Shown here in pieces: positions 6,394-16,298 of a stretch of DNA of 64,000 bases. The stretch comes from Demequina sp. NBRC 110057 (lineage in GTDB: Bacteria; Actinomycetota; Actinomycetes; Actinomycetales; Demequinaceae), in NCBI RefSeq assembly GCF_002090175.1, contig NZ_BBRN01000006.1, forward strand, positions 310,001 to 374,000, written 5' to 3'. The position numbers and the translations under genes were made by a program. The notes beneath the pieces were generated by a model. It saw only the letters and a program-made list of their open reading frames with translations. It made no database searches and was not told where the DNA came from. Position 1 is the stretch's first letter. The number at the start of each line of letters is the position of its first letter.

Positions 6394-9300
6394 CTACAGC
6401 GCGCGCCGGCGCGACCTCCACCCCAGCCCCGCGCCGAGCGCGACCAGGAGCGCGGCCGCGACGGCCGCCGTGATCCAGGCATCGGAGGGGCCCGTCGTCG
6501 GCAACGAACCGTCCGCGGCCGTGACGACGAGCGTCGCGGATCCCGAGATCCCCGAGGTGGCGCCTTCCGCGACGAGCGTGTGCTCGCCCAGGGGGGCATC
6601 CGTCGGGATGGCCAGGGTGACCGCCACCGCACCGTCGGCATCGGCCGTCACCGCGCCGAGCACGATCGGGTCCGAGTGAAGCGTGAACACGACGCGCTCA
6701 CCGGGGGCAAAGCCCCCGCCTTCCACGCGCAGGGTGCCACCGACCCCGACCCGGTCGACGTCGAGGCTGAGCGTCGCGGAATCCGCCGGCTCGTCGTCGC
6801 CGGACGAGTCTGCACCCGAGGAACCATCGCCGGTTCCACCCCCGGACGCGTTGCCGGAGCCGCCGCTGCCGCCGGTCCCGCTGCCGTCACTGGAACCAGA
6901 ACCGGAACCATTGCCGGAGCCATCACCCGAGCCATCGCCGTCATCGGCCGTGACCGTGACCTCGCGGACCTCGGACACCGTCGAGCCGCCGTGCTCATCG
7001 GAGGCCACCATAAACCACGAGTGGGTCCCCTCACCGGGCTCCCAACCCGTCGACACGGTGGCGCCGCTCGCGACGCCCTCAAAGCTCGCGATGGACTCAT
7101 CGCTCAGCGCGTCCGCGCGGAAGGAGTCCGTGGCGAGGACCTTGGTGCGCACGTCGATCCCGAGGGTGTCGTAGCTCACCGTGAAGTCCTGGTGCTCGTC
7201 CTCCAGCGTGGAGTCCTCCGCGTTGTAGTCCTCGAGGTAGTCCGAGTAGGTACGGACGTGCAGCGTCTCGGACTCGTTGTCGAAGTGCAGCAGGCGCATG
7301 TAGCCCTCGCCGCCGTTGGGCAGGCCCTGGTAGTCGAACAGCATCGACGTCACCGTGCGGTCGTCCACACCGTCGCCATCGTCGTCAAACGAGTCATAGC
7401 GCGTGTAGGCGTCGTGATAGTGGCCGCTGGTCACCGCGCGCACGTTGGCGTTGGTGGCGACTACCTCGTCCATGATGCGCTGGGGCACCGGGCCCAGGCC
7501 ACCCGTCGTGAGCATGAACTCGTGGAGCTGTACGAAGGCGACACGCTCGGGGTACTGGGCCAACACCTCGTTCATCCAGTCGATCTGCTCGTCTTCGGGT
7601 CCCCATCCCATGTAGAGGAACAGGAAGTCGATGCCTCCGGCGGTGATGAGGTCGTAGTGCCCGCGGTTGTCGAGGTGGTCTCCTCCCCACCACGGGTTGT
7701 CCTCGTAGCGCGACGCGCCAAACCACGTGCTGTAGTCGGTGTAGTCGTTGGTGGCCTGGTAGACGTCATGGTTTCCCGCGAGGACGCCGTATGGAAGCCC
7801 GGCGTCATCCAGCATCGCGTACGCCTCATCGGCACGCTCCCACTGGTCCTGCGCCGACGAGACGTTGACGATGTCGCCGTTGTGCGCCAGGTACTGCAGG
7901 TTGATGTCCTCGCGCACCTCGAGGAGGTACTCGTGGATCGACAGCTGGCGGTCGTAGATGTTCTCGTATCCGCTCACGTTGTCCTGGTTGTAATACTGCG
8001 TGTCCGACTCCCACGCCAGGGTGAAGTCGTACTCGTCACGGGGGGTGTCCTCCGGGTGGTTCGGCTCAATGATCGACTCGCGCGTCGACTGGTCGTCGCC
8101 CGCGTAGCCCTCCGAGTGCTGAACCAGGGCGGTCACGATGCCGTCCTGCGAGTAGTCGGAGGTCGCGACGACACCCTCCAGGACCACGTCGGCGAGTTCA
8201 CCCTCGTCCGGATCGGTCACCACGCGGTCGATCTCCACCCACTCCTGCAGGGCAGGGTCGAGGACATACAGCAGGACCTTGGCGTCGGCGTTGGCCTGCC
8301 CGTCCCAGCGCAGCCGCACGTCGCCGTCCTGGTCGCCCACCTCGGCCTCGAGCAGGACGTAGGGGAGCTTCGCGTCAGAAGCGGTGGTCATCGCGTCGCC
8401 GTCGAGCGTCGCGATGGCCTCGGCGTCCGCGGCGCTGATCTCCGTGGCCTCGGTGCGCGCTACATCAAGCGCGACCGTGGCCTCGCCGGTCGACACGGTG
8501 GACTCATCCCCCACCTCGAGCTCGTTGCCCTGGAAGAACTCCACGGCGAGGCTGTCGTCCGTGGGGTCGGTCACCGTCGCCGTCAGCGGCACGCTTCCCG
8601 TCGCGGTCTCGCCATCACCGGGCGCCAGCGCAGTGATCTCGGGGTTCTCCACCGGAATGGTGAAGGGCAACGTGACCTCGGTGGTGTTTCCCACCTCATC
8701 GGTCGCGGTGATAGCCAGCGTGTGGTCACCCGCCTGGTCCTCGTCGAGCGACGAGACCGTCTCGGGGAAGTAGATCCGACGCCCATCCAGGCGCGCCTCC
8801 GTCGAGGCGAGACCAGAGCCCGCGTCAACGATGTCCGCGTCGAGCTCGCGCTCGCCGTGCACCACCTCGCCTGACGTCACGGTCGACGTCACCGTCGGGG
8901 CGGTGTTGTCGACGGTGACCGTGGCCTCGGCGCTGTCGTCGCCATCGACCGCGGCAACGGTGTGGTCGCCGTCGTCGACGGTCGTGGTGTCCCACGCGTA
9001 CGCGTGGCCCGTGAAGGCGTCATCCGGCGCCACGAAGGTGGCCTCGAGGTAGTCGACGGCCGTACCGGAATCACCGAGGTAGATCCAGGCGTCGGGGTCA
9101 TAAGCCTCCTGCGGACGTAGCGTGCGCCCGTCGGGCAGGATGAGGCGCAGGTTGGAGACGTTGAAGTTGTCGTTGTTCTCGTTGAGGTCGATCTCGGGCG
9201 CGGCCTTCGTGCCGGCATAGATGCGCACCGAGAACGATTCGCCGGGGTTGACCTTGTCGAGCGGAAGCTCCGTCGCGACGGTCACCTCGCGTGCGTAGTA

Positions 9301-11664
9301 GCCCTCCGAGAAGATCAGCAACTCTTCGCCGTCCATGACGACGCCGTTGCGGAAGAACGCATCGGTGGCGGTCGCCTCGAAAGCGAACACCGGGGCATCC
9401 TCGAGTTCCGCGAAGGTCTCGACCTCGGCACCGTCCACGCTCAGGGCGAGCGTGTCCGAGACGTCATCCCCCGATGCGGAGACGACGGTGGTGCCGCTCA
9501 CGTAGTCACCATCCGCGACGTTCAGGCGCAGGGGGTTCACCTCGGTGTTCGTGTCGATGGTCGCCTCGGCGGTGGTGACGGCATGGAAGCCGTCCGACGC
9601 CGTGAAGCGGTAGGTGAACTCCCTTTTGCCGATCGTGTCAGCGGCGGGGATCTCCACGGAGTAGGTGCCGTCCTCGCCCGGGGTGAGGTTGTACTCGACG
9701 TCGACGCCGTCGGCGGCCGAGCGGAGCGTCAGGGTCGCAGTGCGCACCGAGACGTCGTCCGTGATGGCGGCCTGCACGGTCAGAGCCTCGCCGGGGGTGA
9801 AGGTGGGACCCGTGAGGTCGGCGATGACGGGCGCGTTGCCCGCGGCCGGGGCGGCCGCGAGGCCGTCGTGAACCTGATCGGAGGTCACCACGCCGGGTGA
9901 GGCGGCAGCGGTGCCGAGCTTCACCTGGAGCGCGTCCACTCCATCGGCGGCCACGCCGTACTGGATGCCCTGGTCGGGCAGCGTGTCGTCGCCGCTGTCG
10001 TTGTACTCGGCGGCGTTGATCGACACGCCCGTGTTGGTGAGGAGCTCGATCGAGCGGCGTCCGCCGTTTGCCATTCCGCCGACCGTGATCTCGAACAGGC
10101 TCTCGTTCTCGATGAGCTCGGTCCCAAAGTAGGCGTTGAAGTCGGCGGCGGTCAGCGCGGTATTGCCACCGTTCTTAATCCACAGGACCACGGTGCCTCC
10201 GGCGGGCACCGAGCCCGCACGCACGTCGGTGGGCCACAGGGTCGAGCTCGTGATGGCGCCATTCACGTCCAGGTAGTTGTAGCGCGCGGAGATGTCCTCC
10301 CACGCCACGGGCGCGTCGGTCGGGTTGTAGACCTCGATGAACTCGTAGCCGTCCGCACTGTTCACGTTGCCGCTGTCGGGCAGCAGTTCAGTCACCTGGA
10401 GCAGCGACGTCGTGAGGTCGGGGTCAGTGGCTCGGCTGAGCGTCACGTCATACGCCGATGCGTCGAGGACTCCCGGGGTCGGCGCGCCCGCGGAGGTGGT
10501 GACGGGCTGCGCGGTCTCGCCGATGATGCTGGGGACCCCGAAGTGGGCCGACAGGTCGTTGCCGACGTCCGCGGCGCCGTAGTAGGCGTCCGCCACCACC
10601 GTGCCGGCCGCGTCGAGGAGACGGATCCCGCGCTCGCCACCGTTGGCGAAGGCCCCCTGGCCGTACACCTGGGCGACGAGCACCTCGTCGGACAGGCCGT
10701 AGTAGCTGCGGAACTGCTCCTCCGTCAGGTCGGTCGCGGCATCGTCGCCGATGTTCCACAGCACCACCGCGCGGCCTGCGGGGACGATGGTGTCTCCCAC
10801 CATGGTGAGCCCGACCGCGCTTCCGGCCCCGTAGTACTCGAGCGAGTACCCGGCGTCCGCAAGGTCGATGTCCTCATCGGTGAGGTTCGCGACCTCCACG
10901 TATTCGTACGTGTCCGCGCCGGAGTGGTTCGCCATGATCTCGGACACGACCACGGGCCACTCCGCGGCGACATCGTCGGCCACCGTGATCGCGGGGATGG
11001 AGGGTGCAGGGACCGGCTCCAGGAGGGAGGCATCGGCCACACCCGGCGACGGCACGGCGCGAGACTGACGGATCTCCAGGGTCGGAGAGGCGACGTCGTC
11101 CGCCACACCGAAGACTGCCGAGGTATCGGTGGAGACGTCGTCGGCCGAGTAAGTGGCCTCGGAAATCGTGGCGCCGGTGCCGTCGAGGACGCGGATGCCG
11201 CGGCCGCCGCCATTGGCCATGCCCGCCTGTCCGGTGGCGCGAATAACCTGGTAGTCGCCCGTACTCGCACCGAGTGCCGCAAAGGTCGCACGGAAGTCGG
11301 CCTCGTCGTAGGCGAAGCTGTCAAGCGTGCCGTCGGCGGTCGTGTAACTCACCCAGAACGCCACCGACTCACCCGCGGCGAGCGAGATCCCCTCGGGAAT
11401 GTCGAGGTCGACGGGGCTGGAGGCTCCGAAGTACTGCAGTGATACTCCGGCCGCATCGAGGTCGATCGGGACATCGGCGGTGTTCGTCACCTCGAAGAAC
11501 TCGAACTCGTCCGCGCCGGCCGTGTTGGGGACGATCTCGGTCACCATGAGGCTTGGCGGCACTGCGTCGTCGGCGGCGGCGGCGGGGACCACGGCGAGCG
11601 AGGTCACGGCGACCAAGGCCGTCGCGGCCGCGGTCATCCGGGGCGCTTTTCTGGGAGGGGTCAC
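6394..11664 (-). CDS. LPXTG-anchored surface protein with lamin-tail, Ig-like and metallophosphoesterase domains
   Basis: Very large secreted wall protein, 1756 residues. The GTG at 11664 has GGAG 6 bases upstream and opens a signal peptide (hydrophobic TALVAVTSLAVVPAAAA). Three lamin-tail domains begin near residues 40, 235 and 420 (repeated T/SEI-x-N and YEFIEV/YEYVEV cores). Ig-like or bacterial adhesion repeats run to about 1150. A calcineurin-like metallophosphoesterase domain occupies about 1210-1480 (ESDTQYY, HNGDIVN, AGNHD, SGHYHD metal motifs). A Gly/Ser/Asp linker near 1590-1630 and a last Ig-like domain follow. The C-terminus is a sortase signal: LPTTG near 1718, a hydrophobic span and RSRRR. 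It probably hydrolyses phosphoesters or nucleic acid outside the cell. No sortase gene is nearby. Confidence 0.9.
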   Translation of the reverse strand: MTPPRKAPRMTAAATALVAVTSLAVVPAAAADDAVPPSLMVTEIVPNTAGADEFEFFEVTNTADVPIDLDAAGVSLQYFGASSPVDLDIPEGISLAAGESVAFWVSYTTADGTLDSFAYDEADFRATFAALGASTGDYQVIRATGQAGMANGGGRGIRVLDGTGATISEATYSADDVSTDTSAVFGVADDVASPTLEIRQSRAVPSPGVADASLLEPVPAPSIPAITVADDVAAEWPVVVSEIMANHSGADTYEYVEVANLTDEDIDLADAGYSLEYYGAGSAVGLTMVGDTIVPAGRAVVLWNIGDDAATDLTEEQFRSYYGLSDEVLVAQVYGQGAFANGGERGIRLLDAAGTVVADAYYGAADVGNDLSAHFGVPSIIGETAQPVTTSAGAPTPGVLDASAYDVTLSRATDPDLTTSLLQVTELLPDSGNVNSADGYEFIEVYNPTDAPVAWEDISARYNYLDVNGAITSSTLWPTDVRAGSVPAGGTVVLWIKNGGNTALTAADFNAYFGTELIENESLFEITVGGMANGGRRSIELLTNTGVSINAAEYNDSGDDTLPDQGIQYGVAADGVDALQVKLGTAAASPGVVTSDQVHDGLAAAPAAGNAPVIADLTGPTFTPGEALTVQAAITDDVSVRTATLTLRSAADGVDVEYNLTPGEDGTYSVEIPAADTIGKREFTYRFTASDGFHAVTTAEATIDTNTEVNPLRLNVADGDYVSGTTVVSASGDDVSDTLALSVDGAEVETFAELEDAPVFAFEATATDAFFRNGVVMDGEELLIFSEGYYAREVTVATELPLDKVNPGESFSVRIYAGTKAAPEIDLNENNDNFNVSNLRLILPDGRTLRPQEAYDPDAWIYLGDSGTAVDYLEATFVAPDDAFTGHAYAWDTTTVDDGDHTVAAVDGDDSAEATVTVDNTAPTVTSTVTSGEVVHGERELDADIVDAGSGLASTEARLDGRRIYFPETVSSLDEDQAGDHTLAITATDEVGNTTEVTLPFTIPVENPEITALAPGDGETATGSVPLTATVTDPTDDSLAVEFFQGNELEVGDESTVSTGEATVALDVARTEATEISAADAEAIATLDGDAMTTASDAKLPYVLLEAEVGDQDGDVRLRWDGQANADAKVLLYVLDPALQEWVEIDRVVTDPDEGELADVVLEGVVATSDYSQDGIVTALVQHSEGYAGDDQSTRESIIEPNHPEDTPRDEYDFTLAWESDTQYYNQDNVSGYENIYDRQLSIHEYLLEVREDINLQYLAHNGDIVNVSSAQDQWERADEAYAMLDDAGLPYGVLAGNHDVYQATNDYTDYSTWFGASRYEDNPWWGGDHLDNRGHYDLITAGGIDFLFLYMGWGPEDEQIDWMNEVLAQYPERVAFVQLHEFMLTTGGLGPVPQRIMDEVVATNANVRAVTSGHYHDAYTRYDSFDDDGDGVDDRTVTSMLFDYQGLPNGGEGYMRLLHFDNESETLHVRTYSDYLEDYNAEDSTLEDEHQDFTVSYDTLGIDVRTKVLATDSFRADALSDESIASFEGVASGATVSTGWEPGEGTHSWFMVASDEHGGSTVSEVREVTVTADDGDGSGDGSGNGSGSGSSDGSGTGGSGGSGNASGGGTGDGSSGADSSGDDEPADSATLSLDVDRVGVGGTLRVEGGGFAPGERVVFTLHSDPIVLGAVTADADGAVAVTLAIPTDAPLGEHTLVAEGATSGISGSATLVVTAADGSLPTTGPSDAWITAAVAAALLVALGAGLGWRSRRRAL

Positions 11665-11908
11665 GTGAGGCTCCAGGTCGGGTGACGCAGGTGGGCGCCA
11701 CTGGCTGCGGGGGCGTCGGCACCGGCAAAAACCCACCGGGTAGGGCGGTGCCGTCACGAGTCAAGCGCAGCCCCGGCGCGGTCTAGACCAGATATGAGAA
11801 CGTTCAGCGCCCAGCAAGCGAGACGTCACCCAACGTTCACCCCGTCGGGCGAAGTGCCGGTTCGCCGAGCGCGGCGCTAGGGTCGAGGCCGAAGGAAGGA
11901 TCCCTCCC

Positions 11909-12568
11909 ATGCGCCTCACATTCGCCGCCGCCTCGCTCGGCTGTGCCCTCGTCGCCCTCACCGGCTGTGGCTCTCTACAGGACGAAACGGCGCCCACCCC
12001 GGCGATCACGGTGACGCACACCGCGACGCCGTCGCCTTCGACCACCACCGAGGCCGTGGCGAAGGCGTTCACGGAGCCCGGCGCGAGCGTCGCCGCGGAT
12101 GGCACGCTCGTGCTTCCCGCCCTCGCGGCATCGGCCGATGGCACGCAGACCGAGGTCGCGATCGAGTACTCCCTGGGGGACGTGGTCGAGGCGGAGCTCG
12201 AGGACCTCGCGGGGGTGCTGAGCGACGACGCGATCGCGACCATCCGCTTCCAATACCCCGTGTTCGTCCACTACACCGCCACCGTGAGCGGCCCCGCCGT
12301 GCCGTCGGGTTACACCGTCACGGAGCCGGCCGCGATGACGGGGATCACGACCACGGGCGACGAGGCCTCGGCACCGGTCGGGGACGGCAGCCCTGCGCTG
12401 TGCGAGCCGCTCGACGTAGAGGAGCTGACCGCGCAGTCGACCGCGGAGGGATGTTGGCCGCTGCTGGTCTCGACGGACGGGGACCTGGCGGCCCTGCAGT
12501 ATGCGGGAACCTTCAAGGGGAGCGCTGCCGACTACATGACGGCGCCGGTGACCTGGAAGGTGGGCTGA
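11909..12568 (+). CDS. Putative lipoprotein
   Basis: Function unknown. The ATG at 11909 has GGAAGGA upstream. The 219-residue product carries a lipoprotein signal peptide ending in the lipobox LTGC, with C20 the lipidated cysteine. A Thr/Pro/Ser-rich spacer follows (about 27-47) and then a globular domain with two further cysteines (ALCEP and EGCWP) that could form a disulphide. I recognise no catalytic motif. It is divergent from the LPXTG gene and convergent with the tRNA genes. Confidence 0.85.
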   Translation: MRLTFAAASLGCALVALTGCGSLQDETAPTPAITVTHTATPSPSTTTEAVAKAFTEPGASVAADGTLVLPALAASADGTQTEVAIEYSLGDVVEAELEDLAGVLSDDAIATIRFQYPVFVHYTATVSGPAVPSGYTVTEPAAMTGITTTGDEASAPVGDGSPALCEPLDVEELTAQSTAEGCWPLLVSTDGDLAALQYAGTFKGSAADYMTAPVTWKVG

Positions 12569-12584
12569 GCATCGGCCAGCCTGG

Positions 12585-12660
12585 TGGTGGAGCCTAGGGG
12601 ACTCGAACCCCTAACCCCCTGCTTGCAAAGCAGGTGCGCTACCAATTGCGCCAAGGCCCC
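12585..12660 (-). tRNA. tRNA-Ala (anticodon TGC)
   Basis: Full cloverleaf on the complement strand. The acceptor GGGGCCT pairs with AGGCTCC, the anticodon loop is TTTGCAA in a CTGC/GCAG stem, and the T-loop is GGTTCGAGTCC. The discriminator A is at 12588 and CCA is encoded at 12585-12587. Paired with tRNA-Ile upstream, the standard location next to gyrA in Actinobacteria. Confidence 0.97.
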
Positions 12661-12663
12661 TGG

Positions 12664-12683
12664 GGGATTTCCGGGGAAATCCC
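12664..12683. repeat. Short inverted repeat between the two tRNA genes
   Basis: GGGATTTCC (12664-12672) and GGAAATCCC (12675-12683) are exact complements with two bases between, so in RNA the innermost pairs would open to give a tight hairpin. It may be a processing signal between tRNA-Ile and tRNA-Ala. Confidence 0.5.
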
Positions 12684-12714
12684 GAGGGTGTTCGTTGCGG
12701 TGTGTCCACCTCGG

Positions 12715-12788
12715 TGGGCCCAGGAGGACTTGAACCTCCGACCTCTTCGTTATCAGCGAAGCGCTCTAACCGCCTGAGCTATGGGCCC
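12715..12788 (-). tRNA. tRNA-Ile (anticodon GAT)
   Basis: Cloverleaf on the complement strand. The acceptor GGGCCCA pairs with TGGGCCC, the D-arm is AGCTCAGGCGGTTAGAGC, the anticodon loop is CTGATAA, and the T-arm is GGAGGTTCAAGTCCTCC. The bases after the discriminator A are CCG, so CCA is not encoded. It lies upstream of tRNA-Ala in the same leftward unit. Confidence 0.97.
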
Positions 12789-12876
12789 TTTCGCGGCGAC
12801 TGCCGCGGCGACCAACCATACCCCACGCCCGCCCGCTTCTCCAAAACGGGGTGCCGGGGACGGCCGATGCGCGCGT

Positions 12877-13698
12877 TTAGTCGTCCGTCAGGGTGACGTA
12901 GACGCCGCCCACGACAGACGACACCGCGTTGTACAGGAACGCCCCAATCGCCGTCAGCGCGGTCAGCAGCACCACGTTCACGACCGAGACCAGCACCGCG
13001 GCGCTCATCCACTTGTCGAGCTGGAAGAACTGCATGAGGTTCAGGTCCTGCGGCTCCGTGAACAGCTGGCCGATCCAGTCGTTGGCGAGGATGAACAGCC
13101 CCTGGCCGTTCAGGACGTGCCACACCACGTAGGTCGCGACCACGGTCATGATGCCGATCGCCACGGACAGGAGGAAGCCGATCTTCAGCACGGACCACGG
13201 GTCGACGCGCGACACGAGCACGCGCGCGCGCCGCGGCGCACCCTTGCCTGCCACGGCCGCCATGTCGTCGCCCTCGGTGAGCGAGCGCTTGGCGCGGTCG
13301 CCGTACTGCTTGAGGCGCTCGACGCCGCCGCCGAGCACCGCCGTGAATCCGCCCTCGGTGGGGGCGGACGGCTGCTCGCCGGTGGGCGTCTCGTCCGCGG
13401 ACGTGCGCGGGCGGGTCGTGGGCACGGGCTGCGTGGCAGTGCTCGCGGCCGATGCCGGGACGGCCTCCGTCGGCGCGGTGGCCTGAGTGGTGCTCACCGG
13501 CGCGAAGGCGCGAGTGGAAGCCTGAGGCTGCTGCCCGGTGGTCGGCTGCTGGCCCGTGGTGGGGCGCAGAGAGGACCGGGTGGGGGTCTGGCCCGTGGTC
13601 GGGGCTCCACCGGTGGCGGGCACGTCACCGGTCGTGGGCTCGTAGGCCCGCGGGGTGAAGGTCTGTCCGGATCGGGTGGCGCGGTCGTCCGCGGTCAT
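12877..13698 (-). CDS. DUF3566 transmembrane protein
   Basis: Membrane protein of unknown role found between gyrA and tRNA-Ile across Actinobacteria. The ATG at 13698 has GAGGAG 5 bases upstream. The 273-residue product has a disordered N-terminal half with repeated PTTG-type units (PTTGD, PATGG, PTTGQ, TTGQQP) and then two membrane segments in the C-terminal DUF3566 domain (about 175-200 and 235-262, around VDPWSVLKIGF). Here it is separated from gyrA by about 8 kb of accessory genes, unlike the tight arrangement in most relatives. Confidence 0.88.
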   Translation of the reverse strand: MTADDRATRSGQTFTPRAYEPTTGDVPATGGAPTTGQTPTRSSLRPTTGQQPTTGQQPQASTRAFAPVSTTQATAPTEAVPASAASTATQPVPTTRPRTSADETPTGEQPSAPTEGGFTAVLGGGVERLKQYGDRAKRSLTEGDDMAAVAGKGAPRRARVLVSRVDPWSVLKIGFLLSVAIGIMTVVATYVVWHVLNGQGLFILANDWIGQLFTEPQDLNLMQFFQLDKWMSAAVLVSVVNVVLLTALTAIGAFLYNAVSSVVGGVYVTLTDD

Positions 13699-13822
13699 GA
13701 AAACTCCTCGTCGAGCCACGCCAGGCGCGCGGCATCAAGGCTCCAGGGTACTTCAGGCCGCTCTCAGGCTGAAGTGGCGCTCCGCGCGCGCCATCGCGCG
13801 TCCGTCACTAGCCTGAAGACGC

Positions 13823-16171
13823 ATGAGCTTCGATGCGCCACCAGACCGCGCGACGACGCTGGTGCGTCGGACCACTCGCTTGATGCGTGAGGCCCCGATC
13901 ACCCTCCTCATCGCGGCCATGGTGCTCATCGCGGGGATCGCCACTGGCGCGCTCTGGACCCCGGCGGAGGACGCGGGACTCGTGGAGCAGTGGGGATGGG
14001 GTCTGACGGCCTTCGAGGAAGGCCACTGGTGGACCCTCATCACCGGAACCCTCATCGCGCCCACACCGTGGATGTATGTGCTCATCCTCGCGCTCTTCGT
14101 CGCCGGCGCCGGATACCTTGAACACCGCTTCGGGTGGGCGCGAATGCTGATCGTCACGTTCGGCACGCACGTCGCGTCCGTCCTCATCGTCGCGGCAATG
14201 TTCTGGGTTCTCGGTGACGCCGGCCTGCCCTGGGTCGATGCGCTCTCCGGGGTGCCCGACGTCGGTCTTTCCAACGCCGCCTTCGGCGCGGTGGGAGCCG
14301 TTTCGGCAGCGCTCCCGCTCCTGTGGAGGCGGAGAATCCGGCTCATCGGTGTGGCGTACACCCTCGCCCTCGTCTTATGGTCCGCGGAGATCTGGGATTT
14401 CACGCACTGCGCTGCCTTCCTCGCAGGGCTCGCCGTCGGACCCTGGGTCGTCGGCAGGAGATTCGAACGCCCCACTCTGGTGTGGGGCGCCCAAGAGGTC
14501 CGCGACGCCGCCGCCGTCATCCTCACCGTCTCGGCATTACAAACGATTCTGGTCCACGTGTGGCCGGGGGAGGGCGGCATCCTCGCCTTCGGTCACCCCG
14601 AGGTGCCGACCACCACCATGGTGGGCGACCTCGGGATCGCGGTCATCAACCTCACCTTCGCGTACGCCATCCACCTCGGGTCGCGCCTGGCGTGGCGCTG
14701 GATCACCACCGTCAGCATCATCACCGCCGTCGGCGGTGTCGTCGTGGTGTTCATTGACCCCACCCCCACACTGATCCTGTCGGTGGCGCTGGACCTCATC
14801 CTGGTCGCGCTCCTGGTGGGCGGACGCCGCTTCTTCACGGTGCGGAGGGCCGAGCGGACCATGGCACGGGCATGGCGCCGGGTGGCGGTCGCGGGCGTCG
14901 CGACGCTGGTGTTTACCACGAGCGCGATCCTCGCCATGTCGGGATCGTTCTCCCACGAGCCCACGGTCGCCGAGGCCATCGGCACCTCCGTGGTCCGTCT
15001 CTTCGGTGGCACTGTGCAGGACTTGGAGCCGACCACGACCGGCGCACGCGTCCTCCTCTCGGCCATCGGCATGCTGTGGTGGGCAGTGATCGCCGTCTCG
15101 ATCATCTCCGTGCTGGTGACGACCCGCAGGTTCACGACCCACCCCGAGGCGCGCTCAGCATTCGAGGCGTTGCAGAGCGACGGCACCGGGATGACCTCCA
15201 TCGGATACATGGCGCGATGGGCTGGCATCGACCAATGGATCAGCTCCGACGGTGGTGCGGGTTGGGCTTTTCGCCTCGTGGGCAATACCGTCATCGTTCT
15301 CTCGGACCCGGTCGGCGCAGACAGCGCCGTCAAAGCGAGCATCCGAGAGTTCGAGGACTACTGCCGGGCGCGTGGGTGGCGAGTCGCGTGCTTCGCCATC
15401 ACTCCCCGCATGCGTGACCTGCTCGAGGGCGCGGGCTGGCGCAGCATCCAGGTCGCGGAAGACACGGTCATCGACCTCCCGGAACTGGAGTTCAAGGGGA
15501 AGGCGTGGCAGGACGTGCGCTCGGCGCTCAACCGTGCCAAGCGCGACGGCATCTCGATGCGCAGCATCCATCTACACGAGGCCCCGCGCGGCCTGCGCGA
15601 TCAGCTCGAGCACATCGAGGCTCAGTGGGCGGGAGACAAGTCACTGCCCGAGATGGGATTCACCCTCGGCACCCTTCGCGAGGCCGACGACCCCCATGTG
15701 CGCATGCACGTCGCCGTCGACGAAGACGGCACCGTGCATGGCATGACCAGTTGGCTTCCCGTGTACCGCGAGGGCGACGTGGTGGGCTGGACCATCGACA
15801 TCATGAAGCGCCGGCTCGATGACGGCGTCATGAGCGGCGTGATGGAGTTCCTCATCGCGCAGACTGCCCTCGAGTTCAAGGAGGCCGGCTACGCGTTCAT
15901 TTCTCTGTCGTGCGCGCCGCTCGCCAACTCAGGAGAGCCTGAGGGTCCGCTCGAGGTCCTTCTGGACCGGCTCGCCCAGGCGGCCGAGCCGTTCTATGGA
16001 TTCAGCAGCCTGGAGCGGTTCAAGGCGAAGTTCAAGCCGCGCCACGTACCGATGCATCTGGCGTATCGCGACGAAGGACAGCTTCCCACCATCGCCCTTG
16101 CTCTCGGCCGCGCATACCTTCCCGATGCCACCACGACCGACCTCATCAAGGCCGCCGTCGCCCGGGAGTAG
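13823..16171 (+). CDS. Rhomboid-like / DUF2156 membrane protein (MprF-like aminoacyl-phospholipid synthase C-domain)
   Basis: The 782 residues combine about 12 membrane segments with a cytosolic C-terminal domain. The first segment block (25-230) resembles a rhomboid-like fold and a second block covers about 230-445. The DUF2156 acyltransferase domain (about 455-770) is the domain of MprF and LysX that moves an amino acid from tRNA to phosphatidylglycerol; WRVACFAIT, KGKAWQDVRSALNRAKR and SLSCAPLA are typical of it. It may therefore modify membrane lipids and resist cationic peptides, but many DUF2156 proteins are untested. No rhomboid Ser-His dyad is visible in the N-terminal part, so protease activity is unlikely. 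It ends in a hairpin. Confidence 0.82.
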   Translation: MSFDAPPDRATTLVRRTTRLMREAPITLLIAAMVLIAGIATGALWTPAEDAGLVEQWGWGLTAFEEGHWWTLITGTLIAPTPWMYVLILALFVAGAGYLEHRFGWARMLIVTFGTHVASVLIVAAMFWVLGDAGLPWVDALSGVPDVGLSNAAFGAVGAVSAALPLLWRRRIRLIGVAYTLALVLWSAEIWDFTHCAAFLAGLAVGPWVVGRRFERPTLVWGAQEVRDAAAVILTVSALQTILVHVWPGEGGILAFGHPEVPTTTMVGDLGIAVINLTFAYAIHLGSRLAWRWITTVSIITAVGGVVVVFIDPTPTLILSVALDLILVALLVGGRRFFTVRRAERTMARAWRRVAVAGVATLVFTTSAILAMSGSFSHEPTVAEAIGTSVVRLFGGTVQDLEPTTTGARVLLSAIGMLWWAVIAVSIISVLVTTRRFTTHPEARSAFEALQSDGTGMTSIGYMARWAGIDQWISSDGGAGWAFRLVGNTVIVLSDPVGADSAVKASIREFEDYCRARGWRVACFAITPRMRDLLEGAGWRSIQVAEDTVIDLPELEFKGKAWQDVRSALNRAKRDGISMRSIHLHEAPRGLRDQLEHIEAQWAGDKSLPEMGFTLGTLREADDPHVRMHVAVDEDGTVHGMTSWLPVYREGDVVGWTIDIMKRRLDDGVMSGVMEFLIAQTALEFKEAGYAFISLSCAPLANSGEPEGPLEVLLDRLAQAAEPFYGFSSLERFKAKFKPRHVPMHLAYRDEGQLPTIALALGRAYLPDATTTDLIKAAVARE

Positions 16172-16197
16172 CCCAGGCAGCGTCGCCACTCACGACA

Positions 16198-16227
16198 ATG
16201 GCCGGGCCCCGCGAGGGACCCGGCCAT
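16198..16227 (+). terminator. Hairpin after the DUF2156 gene
   Basis: ATGGCCGGG (16198-16206) pairs exactly with CCCGGCCAT (16219-16227), starting 27 bases beyond the stop codon; the loop can form further G-C pairs. No T-run. Confidence 0.6.
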
Positions 16228-16260
16228 CGGGGATGCGACGCGCGCATCGGAGCCGATGAG

Positions 16261-16286
16261 CGGGAGGCCACCATCACGGCCTCCCG
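16261..16286 (-). terminator. Hairpin after katA
   Basis: CGGGAGGCC (16261-16269) pairs exactly with GGCCTCCCG (16278-16286), 13 bases downstream of the katA stop in the leftward transcript. Confidence 0.6.
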
Positions 16287-16298
16287 ATCAGGGGTGAT

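Noticed and set aside
6166-8874. Long open frame (about 900 codons) antisense to the LPXTG gene
   Set aside because: Composition is an Arg/Val/His/Gly-rich mirror of the real gene; long antisense frames are expected at this GC content, and the sense strand has clear domains and signals.
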